From the NCBI GenBank assembly GCA_039583875.1, contig CM077161.1:59463885-59527884 (forward strand): a stretch of 64,000 nucleotides of DNA. The letters run 5' to 3'. The stretch comes from Platanthera guangdongensis. Taxonomy: Eukaryota > Streptophyta > Magnoliopsida > Asparagales > Orchidaceae. The stretch's first letter is position 1. Each line of letters starts with the position of its first letter. Made by a program: the position numbers and the translations under genes. The notes beneath the pieces are model-generated. The model searched no databases, had not been told where the DNA came from, and was given only the letters and a program-made list of their open reading frames with translations. Of this stretch, positions 45,927 to 58,112 are shown one piece after another.

Positions 45927-47230
45927 TGTAAGACCCATCTTGTTTTTTTTGCAAACTAACCTGGGTCTTATGCCCAGAACCGACGCTTCGCGGTGACACC
46001 AACACGCCCGGGACGGTTGTCACTACAAAAAGCCGATCCTGCTGGCCATACCGATCGCAGAAGAGAAGTGTTAATATAAGAGAGAAAAATAAACTCAAAT
46101 ACTTGTCCACAGAAATCACATGAATATAATAAATATCCATGAAGGGAGAGTCCGCAGTAATAATAAATACAAGCACAACTAATAAAAGGGGCTCCCGCCT
46201 GATACATCAAAATCATTACTACAAGTCACTCAACACAGAAGCAAATCTAGAATATCTACTAATGATCGGGACTCACTGTCCGTGCTAGCTGAACTCTCGG
46301 GCTAGACTATCCCATCTCCAAGTACACCGACCTCTGGGGCTGCATCTCCTGGTTCGGCTCCATGATCCCCTAAAATGATTTGGTCAACTCCTGTTAGTCT
46401 ATAAGATAAAGTTCAATCATCCCCCACCCCTCCCCCATGGCTCCTAGGCACCGAGCGGGGAGAAGGAAATGGAAGGTAATGAAGGTGGAGAGTAACAATG
46501 TAAGTAAGTGACGGCGGACCTAAACTAACATTGACATCACAGATCTATAAAGGTGTACAGTAGTAATATGGCAATACTAAAGTAAGGCTGTAAAGTAAGA
46601 ACAGTAAGAGTGCAAAGTATAATGAAGAATAACCTTAACTTATATGAATGCCCATACAAACTTATAAGTTAAGGGGCCTTTTGCAAGGCTCCCATCGTAT
46701 AAGCTATCCCATACTAGGTTATACGATTGGATGTTAGGTTTTATGCAAATATGAGTGTAGTGAAATGTTATATGGATGAAATGCTATGTTCGCACAAGTG
46801 CAACTCACACACACGACTCTATGCGCACAGACCTTTAGTTCTGCCTATTTGGAAGGTAGCATCACTCCCAGGAGCCTCCGTCGTGGAAAACAGAGACAGT
46901 GGGTCAGGCCATCCCACTCCTAGGAGGGTATCCGCACTACAAGGCCTAGCCCTTACGTATTCCCTTAAAGGACACACCAGGGTCTCCACGTACTATGCTG
47001 ACCCACTGTCAGCATTTCCTTGGCTATGTGTCCACTACACCCTCCGAGTCAACGTTTCGATGTCGGTGTGAATGATCGTCTAATACTAAAGACCCACCAC
47101 CTTATACTTATGCACATGCACCATTAATGATAGATATAAGTCTCTGAGCTGTCGACTCCCCAAATTAACCATCCATCACAATAAACTTCTGAGCCTATCG
47201 ACTCGCCGGGCTAACCTGCCCATCACTAAA
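45927..47230 (-). repeat. Gypsy LTR (5', minus strand), right limit approximate
   Basis: Starts on the plus strand as TGTAAGACCCATC beside the PBS. The right limit is only bounded by the plus-strand gypsy pol that begins near 47238. Contents are unique-looking sequence with no word array or gene. No partner LTR is visible in the window. Confidence 0.6.
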
Positions 47231-47237
47231 ACCAGTG

Positions 47238-48258
47238 AGCACACCACAGTGCGAGTCTACCTTCCAGGAGCTAAAGTGTCAGCTTACCTTGGCTCCTATC
47301 CTTTCCCTTACCTATGGAAAGGAAGGATTCCATATCTACACAGACGCATCCTACCTGGGAATGGCTGTTGTACTGATATATCACGGAGATGTGATAGCCT
47401 ATGCCTCCCGACAACTAAAAAAGCATGAGAAAAATTATCTTGTACATGATCCAGAGATGGGGGCGGTAATATTTGCATTGAAGATCTGGTGGCATTACCT
47501 CTATGGGATATAATGTGACATCTTTTCCGATCACAAAAATATCAAGCACAAGGACACGTAGAAGGAGCTAAACATGCGCCAGTGATGATGGTTGGAATTT
47601 CTATTCGATTATCAGAACACAATTAACTACCACCCAGGGAAGGCAAAGGTAGTAGCAAATGCCCTGAGTAGGGGTGCTACACCAGCAAGAGCAGAACCCT
47701 ACATGATGGCTATGGAGCTGGTGCGGATGCTAGAGGATATGCATGTCTCCTTGGTATCCAAGGCAGATCCTAAACTATACAAGGAGTATTTAGCAACGAT
47801 GGACACTACCAGTGACATTCGGGACCGCATTAGGGATGGGCAGAGGCAGGATGCCAAACTAGAGCCAATAATCAGAGAATTAGAGGCAGCTATGGCTGGG
47901 GAGTACACGTTGTAAGATAACTTAAAGTGTTTTAGAGGAAGATTAAATACTAGTAGGAGGCCAGCTACAGGAAAATATTTTGGCAGAGGCTCATACAAGT
48001 AGGTACTCAGTGCACCCTAGGATCACAAAGATGACGACCGATCTGAAGAGGACCATGTACTGGTCATGCATGAAGAAGGATATCACCTACTTTGTGATGC
48101 ATTGCGAGACTTTTCAGCTTGTGAAGGCTGAGTGTAGGAGCCTGGCAGGACTACTGCAGCAACTACCTGTTCTAGAATGTATGATTGTATACATTGTGAT
48201 CGACTTCATACAAGGATTGCCTCACTCCCATGTGGGAAAAGATTCCATTTGGGTTATT
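47238..48258 (+). pseudogene. Gypsy RNase H and integrase start, relic
   Basis: Plus-strand gypsy pol. FQELKCQLTLAPIL and GFHIYTDASYLGMAVVL begin RNase H; KNYLVHDPEMGAVIFALKIW and FDYQNTINYHPGKAKVVANALS end it. The connector (MELVRMLEDMHVSLV) and a degraded zinc domain (MKKDITYFVMHCETFQLVK) lead to IQGLPHSHVGKDSIWVI, where the SIRE 3' LTR interrupts the integrase core at 48259. Several stops near 47514-47588 and a frameshift near 47910-47980. Same family as 13576-14281 and 34341-34990. Confidence 0.9.
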
Positions 48259-49072
48259 TGAAAGATAGGGGTTAGATCTGATTTACTCTAGAGGGAGGTG
48301 GGGTGAATAGAGTAATTAAAACGTTTTGGTTGTTTTAATTATTATCAGAGTAAATTAAAGATACTAGTAGTAGTAATAGAAAGAAAAGTTAATCTAAGCT
48401 AATCTACCACAATACAGCTAGCCTAATCTATCACAGCACAGCTATCATATCACAGCCACTGCAAGAACAATACAGAAAATGAACAACCAGACGACACAAG
48501 AATTTTATAGTGGTTCCCCAACCTCGGTACATCCACTCTTCTACCACCCTGGTAGGAATCCACTAGCAGTTTTTTGATCAGGTGACTGCCACCACAAGAT
48601 CTATTTCCATGGAGTTCTCATAATCCTTTGAGCTTTTGATCAGGTGCCCAAAAACCAAGAATAAACTTTTGAAGGGAGTTAATAAACCCTTTTATAAGTG
48701 GGGGGAGAGAGATTTGATGGTGTCTTCTCTTTCTCTAATCAACAGAGAAGACTAGTGGATTGTAGTTGTCAAGAGCTCCTTCCAAAATCACTTGGAGCCT
48801 TCCGCAGGGTGTAGGTCTTCAGCCTTGACTTGAAGTATTCCAGGAAATTCTGACTGATTCAGAGTTTGTTGTCATTGAAAGCTCCTGGAGTTGAAGTTGA
48901 AGAAGACTCTTGATTTGTGATTGTTCTTCTTCTTCTTCTTCTTTAGAAATATCAAGGAGAAAACTGGATGTTTTCTGCACAGGGAATTTCTGACTGTTTT
49001 GTATTTTTTGTCTATTCTCTGTGTATCTGTATCACTTGCTCTACTTCACTACTGCCGTCTAAAAGAGAAAAT

Positions 49073-49083
49073 CTATTTTTATA
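49073..49083 (-). promoter_or_regulatory. LTR TATA box
   Basis: The minus strand reads TATAAAAATAG, downstream (element sense) of the TTCGTCGA array. Confidence 0.5.
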
Positions 49084-49359
49084 TTTCTGCAGTTGAATTC
49101 TCCTTTGAAATTTGAATCTCAAGCATTGAATGCTGATTGCCTGGAGAATGAAAATCGGTTGGAGAATATTTGCTTTAATGAGTTTCTCAACTGTCCCAAT
49201 AAATTAAGCAAGTAATTAACCTGATGAAGACCATAATTAATGCTGCCAATAACAGCTATATTCAGAGAATATGAGAATTAATTACTCAGGAAATTACTGC
49301 TAAACAATATATGGAATAAGGACAGAAAAGAGGGAAAAACTCTATGTCTGGAACTGGAC

Positions 49360-49700
49360 AGAATTCGTCGACCTCTGAATAGATTTCGTCAACCGGAGAT
49401 CCAAGTTCGTTGAGCTGAGAAATCCTATTCGTCGACCTGATAAAACCTGTTCGTCAACCTTAGCTCAGTGAACTGCATTCTGGAGATAACTTGCCTAATC
49501 TGCGCTCCAAGTTTGTCGAGCTGATAATCTGTCTTCGTCGAGCTAAGTTTAGCGAAAGTAATCTAGAAAGAATGTGTTGAAGGCTGAACTCCAGACATCG
49601 TCGACCTAAGCTCGAATATCGTCTAGCTCAACTCAGAAAATTAACTCTGAGTTTGTCAAGTAGAGCACGACTATCGTCGAGTTGAGTTTGACGAACGTCG
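49360..49700. repeat. TTCGTCGA word array in the SIRE U3
   Basis: About a dozen TTCGTCGACC, TTCGTCAACC, TTTGTCGAGC and ATCGTCGAG words, spaced 20-40 bp. The same word fills two internal sites of this element (53045-53320 and 56730-56990) and the array at 3330-3605. Confidence 0.9.
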
Positions 49701-50064
49701 AACTTAAATTCTAAACTTGATTTCTTCTATGTCTTGTGTCAATCTGAGGTCTTCTGCTGGCTGGTCGATGTAAGGTTGAACCTAACGTCTTAGCCTAAAC
49801 TCTAAGACTTGAATACATGACCCTGGCTATACAATATGGGTCAGATACATCCTAATTAGTGAACCTAGCCCAAATCCAAATAGGGATCCTACAGTCACCC
49901 CATATTTGGGTGAAGTCACTAGTACAAATGAAAGAAATACAATCACAAAGCAAAATAAATATATCTGGCAGAAAATTTAAATGATATCTAGCAGATATGT
50001 ACATAACCGTCTTTGTGACAGTTTAAATAAATATAGTTCAGACAAAAACAACTAAACAAGATAT

Positions 50065-52868
50065 TCATTTGTTCTTCTTCTGCTTTTCCTTGTCAGCTTT
50101 GTCTTTCTCAGAGGGTTGTGTGAATTTGATTTCTCTGTTAGGATTTGCTGCTTCACTTCTAGACATTATCATGTCAGTAGCTCCAATGATATTGACAGAG
50201 GTAGCTCTTAGTGCAACAGCCTTTGGATGCAAATTCATGTAAGCATCTACATTGAAAAATTTGTTGGCCTTTTCATACATTTTCAACTCTTCTTTTCTGT
50301 AGGTTGACATGGTAGAGTATTGAGAAGGATCTCTGCCTTCAGCTTTAGCTTTATTAATCATGGAGAGTCACACTAGCTCTTGAAATCTGATCATTCTTGC
50401 AGTATTATATTGTTCTGGATCTACAAATAGAACTGGAGGAGAATCTGGCCTTTTTGGACTTTCAGCCTTTTCAGATATTTTCTATTGCTGTTGTTGATGT
50501 CTGCTGCTTGAAGAATATCTCTATTGACAGCTTCCTTGAGATTTTGAAGATCTACCTTGATGTATTTGGTAAGTTTGAACATTGGAGGTAGATCTCTGAG
50601 AAATTCTTCCTGAAGCACCAGCTGCTGGAGGAGGAGGAGGAGGACCTCTCCAGTTCCTTTGAGAAGGAGGAGGAGGAGAATACCTTCTACTCTTCTTCCT
50701 GGATTTTTGCTCATTTTTAGAAAGCGACATCCATGCAGGCATCCCTGGATATGGAGTAATCTTCTGAAGAACATAATAAGAGTGTGATAGGTGGGTTTTA
50801 ACTTAGGTGCAGCTTTAGGAGCAGCTTTCCTTTTCTTGACAGCTTTCTTCTTAGCTTTAATATTATCAAAATCCTCAAAGTCATCATCATCATCTTCATC
50901 ATCAGAAGATCGTTGAGGATTATCATATAAGGCATCAATGCCCTTCAGAATATCTTTAGATATTTGTTTCTCAGCCTGAGGCTATACTAGAGGTTCTGCA
51001 ACTTCTGGAACAACTATTTCAGCAACACTTTCAGAAATTAACTTATTCTCTTCTTCAATATCAGCCATAAAAAATTCATCTAAATCTGGTAAAGGACTAT
51101 CATCCATCTTATATGTGGGAGGTGAGATAGCCTTTGGAGAAGAACTGGCTTTGGGGGCTGATACTTTTGGAGGCAATGCTACAGCAAAACTTGCCTTAAG
51201 TTGCTTAGCAACTGCAGGACTTATTTGAGTAGTATAAGGGACTAGAGCCCTAAATTGCTGATAAGAAAAACTAGGTAGAATATCTATGTAAACAAAATGA
51301 AATAAATCTAGCAAAGAATCCAGTTTAACTGTGGGATTTATAATATAATCACCAACAATATTTATTTCTCCTATAACTGTGTCATCCATGTCCATATCAG
51401 AATCAATTAAATCAATTATTTCTGCTGGAATGGCTATTTCTGCTGAATCATCGGTCATCTTAAAATCTGCTGCTCCTGCTGCATATGGGGGAACTAGAGC
51501 TTCTTCACATAGCATCTCCCCCTAACTGGGTTCAGACGGTCCTGAAGCCAGTCCTCCAGAAGAAGGGACAGAGGACAGAGCAACAATTCTAGAAGAGAGA
51601 GAGGTGATGGAAGCAGAAATAGGAGCAATAGTAGTGGTTATAAGTTTCTCAAGAGTGGGAGAAATAAAGGCAAGAAGATCTTTAGCTATATCAGAAAAAT
51701 TTAGGTATAGGGGTTCTGGAGCAGATGAGTAAGGAGTGTGATGTCCACAGTGAGAACACACAGAGAATGCATTGGAGAAATCTGTGTGAGTGTAGTCTGG
51801 AGCACTAGAGGGAATGTCAGTATGGATGACTGGAGGGATAGGAATAGGAGTTACAGTGGTAGGAAGGGGAACTGTGGTTGTGGGTGAGGAGATGGGTTCC
51901 TAGATTGGAGAATTATGTCGAGATGGTTGAGGAGATAGAAGATTGATGGAGGGTTGGGAGGTAAATGGAATTTCAATTGGAATTTCAAATATATTAATTG
52001 GAGGTGGAGAATGTGGAGGTGGAGAAAGAGGTGGTGTGGTATGTCCTTGATATGGAACTGGAGTTGGAACTGGTGAGGGTTGATGTTGTTGTTGAGTTGG
52101 TGGAGTATGAGTTGAAGAAAATGATGGTTGTTGTTAAGAAGTAGGTGAAGGAATTCTGGTGGAGGGAAGGACATCTTCGAAAGGTGGAGGAGTGGTTGTC
52201 ACTACCCTGGTGCTCTCAGACGTCCTTGAAGTGGAGGAAGCCATGGATGGCTTTGAGATTTTCCTCTCCCATCTGCCGAAAAGTGCAGATGTAAGCCTCT
52301 TCAAGGCATTAATGAACACTGTCGTGGAGACCAGTAGTTCAGGAGCCTTTTCTTGAAGGAAGATTCCCAGAATTCTTCCAAAGCATACATCTTTCTTATT
52401 ATTTTTCTTCCTTATTAAATCAAACAGCAGTTTAACCCAGTTAACTGCTTTCTTCTCAATCAGAGCACTCATCACTAGAAATTGGTGCCTGGGGATATAG
52501 TCATGGGCGGTATGTTTTCCCAGCAAAACCTCGATGATAATACCAGCCAAAAATTTATTTTCAGCAGATAAATTTTTCTTAAGTAGTTTATTTGGGTTTT
52601 CTCCAGTATGACCCATTTTTATCAGCATATTATCAAATTCAGAACTCTCCATCTCAATATCTTCATTATCATTCAGCAAAACAAAAATCTCAGTCAAAAT
52701 GGTGGGGGAAAGAGAAACTTGATTACTGGATATGCTGCTGGTCATAGTATCTGCATCTGCTGTGGTGGAAGTGAACACCCATTCTCTATTTTCGGTCGCT
52801 GCTATCTTTATTCTGTTGGTCATGAAGTTCTTCAGATTTTGTTCCTCAAATAGTTTCAGAATGTCCAA
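50065..52868 (-). pseudogene. SIRE extra 3' ORF ('env-like' / additional ORF)
   Basis: A long frame starts at ATG 52868 and stays in one phase to about 50800 through stops near 52134, 51899, 51522 and 50982, then shifts phase and ends at 50065. The N-terminal ~230 residues look globular (FDNMLIKMGHTGENPNKLL, LVMSALIEKKAVNWVKLLFD). A long Pro/Ser/Thr-rich linker follows, then acidic stretches, an Asp/Glu run near 50900 and a basic Lys-rich segment (NIKAKKKAVKKRKAAPKAA). A further Pro-rich part and a Lys-rich C-terminus (KADKEKQKKNK) end it. No signal peptide or membrane segment is evident, so an envelope role is not supported. About 930 codons in all; function unknown. Confidence 0.75.
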
Positions 52869-53044
52869 AAATATTTGATCCTAATGTTGGAAAGAGTTGA
52901 AATGAATGTCGAACTTCATCGCTGCCAGGGAGGTTACCAGAATCGTCATTAGTTTGCCTGCAAAAGAAAACAGAGAGATCAAGTGCAAGGGAACAGAAAG
53001 CACGGGACGGAGCTCGAAGAAAACATAGATATATGGTTTTCTGA

Positions 53045-53320
53045 ATATGAAGCGGAAGACTTCGTCCGACTAAAAAATAAAAATTCTTCGATTTCAGGTC
53101 GACGAAATATTTTATTGACAAAAGAATTTGTCGATCTCAGTCAGAAGAAGTGAAAACATTTCGTCGAGTTCAGTTTGACAAAACTTTTCTGAAGCACTAT
53201 CGTTGAACTCCGTTCGACGAATAGAGCTTCACACACAGAGAGTTTGTCGATCTCAATTCGACGAATTTCTCAAGAACTTTCCTCAGTTCGTCGATCTCCT
53301 TTCGACGAACGGTGGCAAAT
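53045..53320. repeat. TTCGACGAA array between pol and the extra ORF
   Basis: Eight to ten TTCGACGAA, TTCGTCGA(G/T) and TTTGTCGATC words between the RNase H end (53347) and the extra ORF start (52868). The word is that of the element's own LTR. Confidence 0.9.
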
Positions 53321-53346
53321 TATTCGACCGCAGATAGAAATTTAAA

Positions 53347-54958
53347 TTAAACCTCTCCATTGATCATACATAGCTGATTTATAAAGAACAGATGATTCCT
53401 TTCATCCAAGGGTTTGGTGAAGATGTCTGCTATTTGCAAATCAGTGTATATGTAGATAAACTTAATTTTCTTTTTGTCCACACACTCTCTAATGAAATAA
53501 TGTCTGATGTATATGTGCTTAGTTCTACTATGATGCACTGGATTTTGTGCAATGGAAATTGCACTTGTGTTATCGCATAGTAAGGTTTAATTATTTAAGT
53601 TGAAGCCAAAATCTAGAAGTTGGTTCAGAATCCACAGCATCTGGGAACAAGAATTGCCAGCAGCTATGTATTCTGCTTCAGCAGTTGAAGTAGACACAGA
53701 TGACTGCTTTTTGCAAAACCAAGACACAAATCTAACACTAAGGAACTGGCATGCCCCTGAGGTGCTTTTCTTTCTACTCTACATCCAGCAAAGTCAGCAT
53801 CTGAGTATCCAGTCAAATCAAACTCTAATGTAGTTGGATACTAGAGTCCTACACTAGGACAACTCCTTATATATCTTAAAATCCTTTTTAAGAAAATAAG
53901 GTGAGATTCTTTAGGGTTCACCTGGAACTTAGCACAAAGACATGTAGCGAACATGATGTCTGTTCTACTTTCTGTAAGATATAACAGGGACCCAACAATG
54001 GCCCTATATAATTTCTGATCAACAAGTTTCCCATGTTCATCAGAATCAATTACAGCATTTGTAGCCATAGGTGTTTTCTTGGCTGAGGAATCTGACATCC
54101 CAAATTTTTGATTAGCTCCTTAGCATACTTAGATTGGGATATGAAGATGTCATCAGGTAGCTGCTTCACTTGGAGACCAAGAATGTAGGAGAGCTCACCC
54201 ATGCTACTCATTTCAAACTTTGAATGCATGAGGTCAGAGAACCTCTTGCATAGTTTTGAATCTGTAGACCCAAAAATAATGTCATTTACATAGATTTGTA
54301 CTAATAAGATTTGATCCTTATGGTGTCTAGTGAATAATATCCTATCTACTATGCCCCTAGAAAATTTATGCTCTAGAAGAAAGCTAGTTAAGGTTTCACA
54401 CCACGCTCTTGGAGCTTGCTTTAAACCATAGAGAGTTTTATACAATTTAAAGATATAAGAGGGATGAGTTGGAGAAAAAAAACCTGGTGGTTGCTCCACA
54501 TAAACCTCTTATTTAAGTTCACCATTCAAGAATGCACTCTTGACATCCATTTGGTATACTTTGAACTTTTTATAGGCAGCATATGCAAGGAAGATTCTGA
54601 TTGCTTCCAGCCTTGCAACATGTGCAAATGTCTGGTCATAGTCAATCCCTTTCTCTTGTCTGTAGCCTTGAGCAACCAGCCTTGCCTTATTCCTTATGAT
54701 AATACCTTGAGGATCTAGTTTGTTTCTAAATACCCATTTAGTTCCAATGACTGGGTAGTCTTTTGGTCTTGGAACTAAATCCCAAACTCTGCATCTCTCA
54801 AATTGGTTGAGCTCCTCTTGTATTGCAATAATCCAGTGTGGATCTTGCTCAGCATCTTTGATGGATTGGGGCTCAATTTGAGATATGAAGCAGGAATGCA
54901 TCAAGTCTTGGTTGAGTTGATGTCTGGTATGCACACTAACTGAAATGTCTCCAATCAC
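53347..54958 (-). pseudogene. SIRE reverse transcriptase and RNase H
   Basis: RT opens near 54958, with [38 protein letters not shown] and [20 protein letters not shown] follows at about 54509. Then come PPGFFSPTHPSYIFKLYK, YGLKQAPRAWCETL and the catalytic box at 54281-54292, which reads YVND instead of YVDD (one Asp codon GAT changed to AAT). RNase H follows in broken frames: SLLYLTESRTDIMFATCL, GYSDADFAG and finally TDLQIADIFTKPLDERNHL. The Asp loss alone would abolish polymerase activity. Confidence 0.93.
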
Positions 54959-55039
54959 TTGAGATACAGGGTGATCTCTAAGTGTGATAAATTCAGTAGG
55001 TGGAGTTGGTTGAGCAACAGCTTGGGGAATTAATTCCTC

Positions 55040-56067
55040 TTATGGAATTACAGTTGTTATTGGTTCTTCATTGATTTCACTATCTTCATCTTCACTGTCT
55101 TCAGTAATTTGTGGAGAAGGATGGCTAACAACCTCATTGGTGAGGGTTAAATCATTCAGCTTCTCACACAAATGTGGTTCCTGCAAAGAGTTATTCGTAG
55201 AATTTTTTTTCTCCTTGTAAAACATGTTAGTTTCATCAAATGAAATATGGATAGATTCATCAATTTTCATGCTATATTTATTATAGACCCTATAAGCTTT
55301 GCTTACTTGGCAATATCCAAGAAAACTTCCAATTTCAGCCTTGGCTTCAAATTTTCCAATGTATTTCTTATTATTGTTGTGAATGTAACATAAGCAACCA
55401 AATATTTTAAAATAGTATACATTAAGTTTATTCCCTTTAAGTAGCTCATAAGGAGTCTTATTCGTAAGCTTGTGTATAAGACTTTTGTTCAGTACATAAT
55501 TTGTTGTGCTCACAGCCTCTACCCAAAAGGATAGGGGCAAATGAGCATCTCTGCAAGTAATGTGCCTGCAGATTCAATTAGGGTTTTATTCTTCTTTTCA
55601 GCAACACCATTTTGTTGAGGTGTTCTAGGAGCTGAGAAACAGTGTCTGATACCTTCCTTCTCACAGAACTCTTGCAAAAGAAGAGACTCAAACTCAATAC
55701 CATGATCACTTCTGATCAATGCAACTGGAGTAGAGTACTCAATCTGTATGTTTTTGAGAAAATCTGTAAGAAACTTGAAGTTATCTGACTTAGATCTCAG
55801 AAAGAATATCCAAGTGAATCTAGAAAAGTCATCTACAATTAATAAAGTATAAGATTTCCCTCCTAGACTTTGTACAACATTAGGGCCAAAAAGGTCCATA
55901 TGTAGCACATACAATATTATAGGTGAGTCACTTTTATTTACAGATTTAAAACTACTTTTAGTTTGCTTGCCTAATTGACAAGCCTTGCAAAGGCTTTCCT
56001 TCTTGTAGGGGCAAGAAGGCAATCCTCTGACAAGGTTATCCCTAGATAGTTTAACAATGTTTTTCAA
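55040..56067 (-). pseudogene. SIRE integrase
   Basis: Copia integrase. Zinc-binding region end SLCKACQLGKQTKSSF; catalytic D-D-E residues in LHMDLFGPNVVQSLGGKSY, ALIRSDHGIEFES and TPQQNGVAEKKNKTLIE. A frameshift near 55525 separates the core from the C-terminal part (LNVYYFKIFGCLCYIHNN, GSFLGYCQVSKAYRVYNKYS). An acidic stretch (TEDSEDEDSEINEEP) links to RT. A TAA near 55040 closes the frame. Confidence 0.92.
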
Positions 56068-57947
56068 GTTTACATGACCTAATCTCCTATGTCAAAGGTC
56101 ATTATTATTGCTGGTTTGGTTAAACAAGCAAATTTCAGATTTAGCTGACTGGAAGTTAATTATGTAAATGTTTCCAACTCTAGTGTTAGTCAATACTACA
56201 TGGTTATCTAATGAAGTAATAATACATGAGGTTTTGTTAAATGATACATGAAACCTTTCATCACATAACTAGCTTATGGATATCAGGTTGTACTTCAGTC
56301 CACTTACATAAGCTACCTTCCAGAAGGTGACTGTTCCAATCTTGACCTTTCCATAGCCTTCAGTCTGGCCACAATTGGGTCACCAAATATTACTTTGGGT
56401 CCTAACTTTGAATTGTAGTTGATTAGATTTTCCTTGTTTCCAGTCATGTGTTTAGAATAGCCACTATCCAGATACTATTGTTGCTCTGTGGTGGGAAAGT
56501 CTTTCATCTGCAATGAAACAGATTAGCTATTCTTGTCCCAGGTTACCTTGCATCCTTCTTTCTTTATATAATAAAAACTAGAGATATACGAATAATCAGG
56601 TTGGCATTTATAATCTAATGGATGATATCTTCTAGGTGCTATAACCCATTGATTAAATTGATTAAAAGAAGATCTTGGTTGATTGTGAGTTCTGAAAGAA
56701 TTAAAGTTTCTATTAACTTAAATTGGGTTCGACAAATTCAAGTGAGTTCGTTGATCTGAGTTCGACGAATGTGGATGAGTTCGTCGAACTTCACTCAGAG
56801 AATGAAAGTAGACATTTTCTGTTCCCCAAAATCGTCGATCTTGGGTCGACAAACCATACTAGTTTCATCGATCGTAGTTCAATAAATAATTATAGTGAAA
56901 GTTTGCGTTTGGAGTTCGTCGACTTGAGTTCAACGAACTGTACACATTTCGTCGATCTGAGTTCGACGAAATCTGTTGAACATTGTTATAATTGAGATTT
57001 TTCTTATTCTTTTTATTTTACTTATTCATTTGTTTTAACTCAGTTTGTTTAATATTATTATTATTATCTATCTTCTCTTTTCCTTTTTTCGAAACAAATT
57101 TAATTGGTGTTGTTAGTATATTTTTCTGAATTAGTGGGGGTTGGCTTGATAAAGCACCTAAGCCCAGCTTGCCATTTAGCATGACATTTACTGTGCTTAT
57201 GATATCCATTAACCTAATGCTTCTCCCATTTAGGGCTTTTTCAAGTTGCCTTGCCTCATCTAACTCAGATTTTAATGATATGATTTTCTCATTTGCTAGA
57301 GTTAATTCATCTTTTAGTTTAATGTTTTAAGAAGACAGGTTATCTTGTTCAAACAATTTTTCTCTAAGATTTTAATTTCTTTTTCAAAATTAATCAAGTC
57401 AATACACAAGGATTTAAATTCAATCTTAAAACTATCTGAATTATAGTCAAAGTAAGACAATACCTGATATGCCTCTGATTCAGATGTCTCATTGTCTGAC
57501 TCTTCTGCTTGTCCCTAGGCATCAGATGGGCTGCAAGAGGCATTGATAGTCATAAGGCAAACTTCCCTTGCCTTAGCTTTTCTTCCTCTTCACTGGAGCT
57601 AGAAGATGAGGATTCATCTTCAGTGTCACTCCAGGTCTCAGCCATAAAGCCCTTCACTTTTCTCTTATGCTTGCTAGAGGAAGGCTAGCTGTAGTGATGC
57701 TTCTTGGAGTCCTTTTCTCTTCTTCTTTCCTTCTTTTGATTTTCTAGACTCTCTGAAATGAAGTGTCCTGGTTTCCTGCACCCAAAGCAAAAAATTTCTT
57801 TAGTGGGTTTCTTGTCATACCTAGGTTTGTCATCTTACCTAGATGACTTTCTTCTAAAGTCCTTCCTTGCCATCTTATAGAATCTCTTGGCTAAGAGACT
57901 CAGAAGTTCATCACTGGCACTTGGGGCTTCTGTCTCTTTTGAAGCTT
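56068..57947 (-). pseudogene. SIRE gag end, linker and protease
   Basis: Gag coding enters at 57947, where the Athila LTR cuts it. A zinc knuckle lies near 57753-57795: CFGCRKPGHFISES, whose last Cys is replaced by Ser. Acidic Ser/Glu-rich sequence follows. Between knuckle and protease, positions 56730-56990 are a TTCGTCGA array. Read on the minus strand it gives a Ser/Asn/Arg-rich linker (SSNSDRRN and similar) with few stops. The protease motif YLDSGYSKHMTG lies near 56440-56475, with Tyr where relatives usually have Cys. Downstream frames are broken to about 56068. Confidence 0.8.
56730..56990. repeat. TTCGTCGA array inside the Gag-protease linker
   Basis: About nine words of TTCGTCGAACT, TTCGACGAA or ATCGACGAA, spaced 20-35 bp, in the coding linker of the SIRE element. 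On the plus strand they give a repetitive by-product frame (FVDLSSTN repeats), which is not a gene. Confidence 0.9.
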
Positions 57948-58112
57948 TGATAATACGGTTTGCAGTCAATTTTATTAGGATATTTTCGGGGTTTTAAAGC
58001 AAATCATGTCTTGTAAAGTACTTATTTTGATTCCCCTTTGTATATATTTTTGTCGCTAATGCATTTTTTCTGCTTTTTGCGGGTTTTCACGGCTTTCAGC
58101 CGAATTTTGCTG

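Larger units (their letters stand above)
48259..49893 (-). repeat. 3' LTR of the SIRE-type element
   Basis: 1,635 bp, TGAAAGATAGG...GATCCTACA on the plus strand. U3 is on the right, with a TTCGTCGA array at 49360-49700. A TATA box (TATAAAAATAG on the minus strand) lies at 49073-49083. The R-U5 block TATAGTGGTTCCCCAACC is shared with 35246-37067. A (TTC)n run lies at 48924-48942. Confidence 0.85.
48259..57947 (-). mobile_element. SIRE/Maximus-type copia element, 5' end lost
   Basis: Minus-strand Ty1/copia element in the order gag, protease, integrase, RT, RNase H, long extra 3' ORF, 3' LTR. The extra ORF after pol is the hallmark of the SIRE lineage. Its left end sits in a plus-strand gypsy integrase. 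Its gag is cut at 57947 by the Athila element, so the 5' LTR and start of gag lie beyond the window or are lost. Many frames are broken, and the RT active site is changed to YVND. Confidence 0.9.

Noticed and set aside
50065..52868. Host gene for a proline-rich nuclear protein
   Set aside because: It sits between SIRE RNase H and the 3' LTR on the same strand, where the lineage carries an extra ORF, and is interrupted by stops.
56723..56995. Plus-strand 90-codon ORF with FVDLSSTN repeats
   Set aside because: It is the translation of the TTCGTCGA array opposite the SIRE gag; no independent start context or domain.
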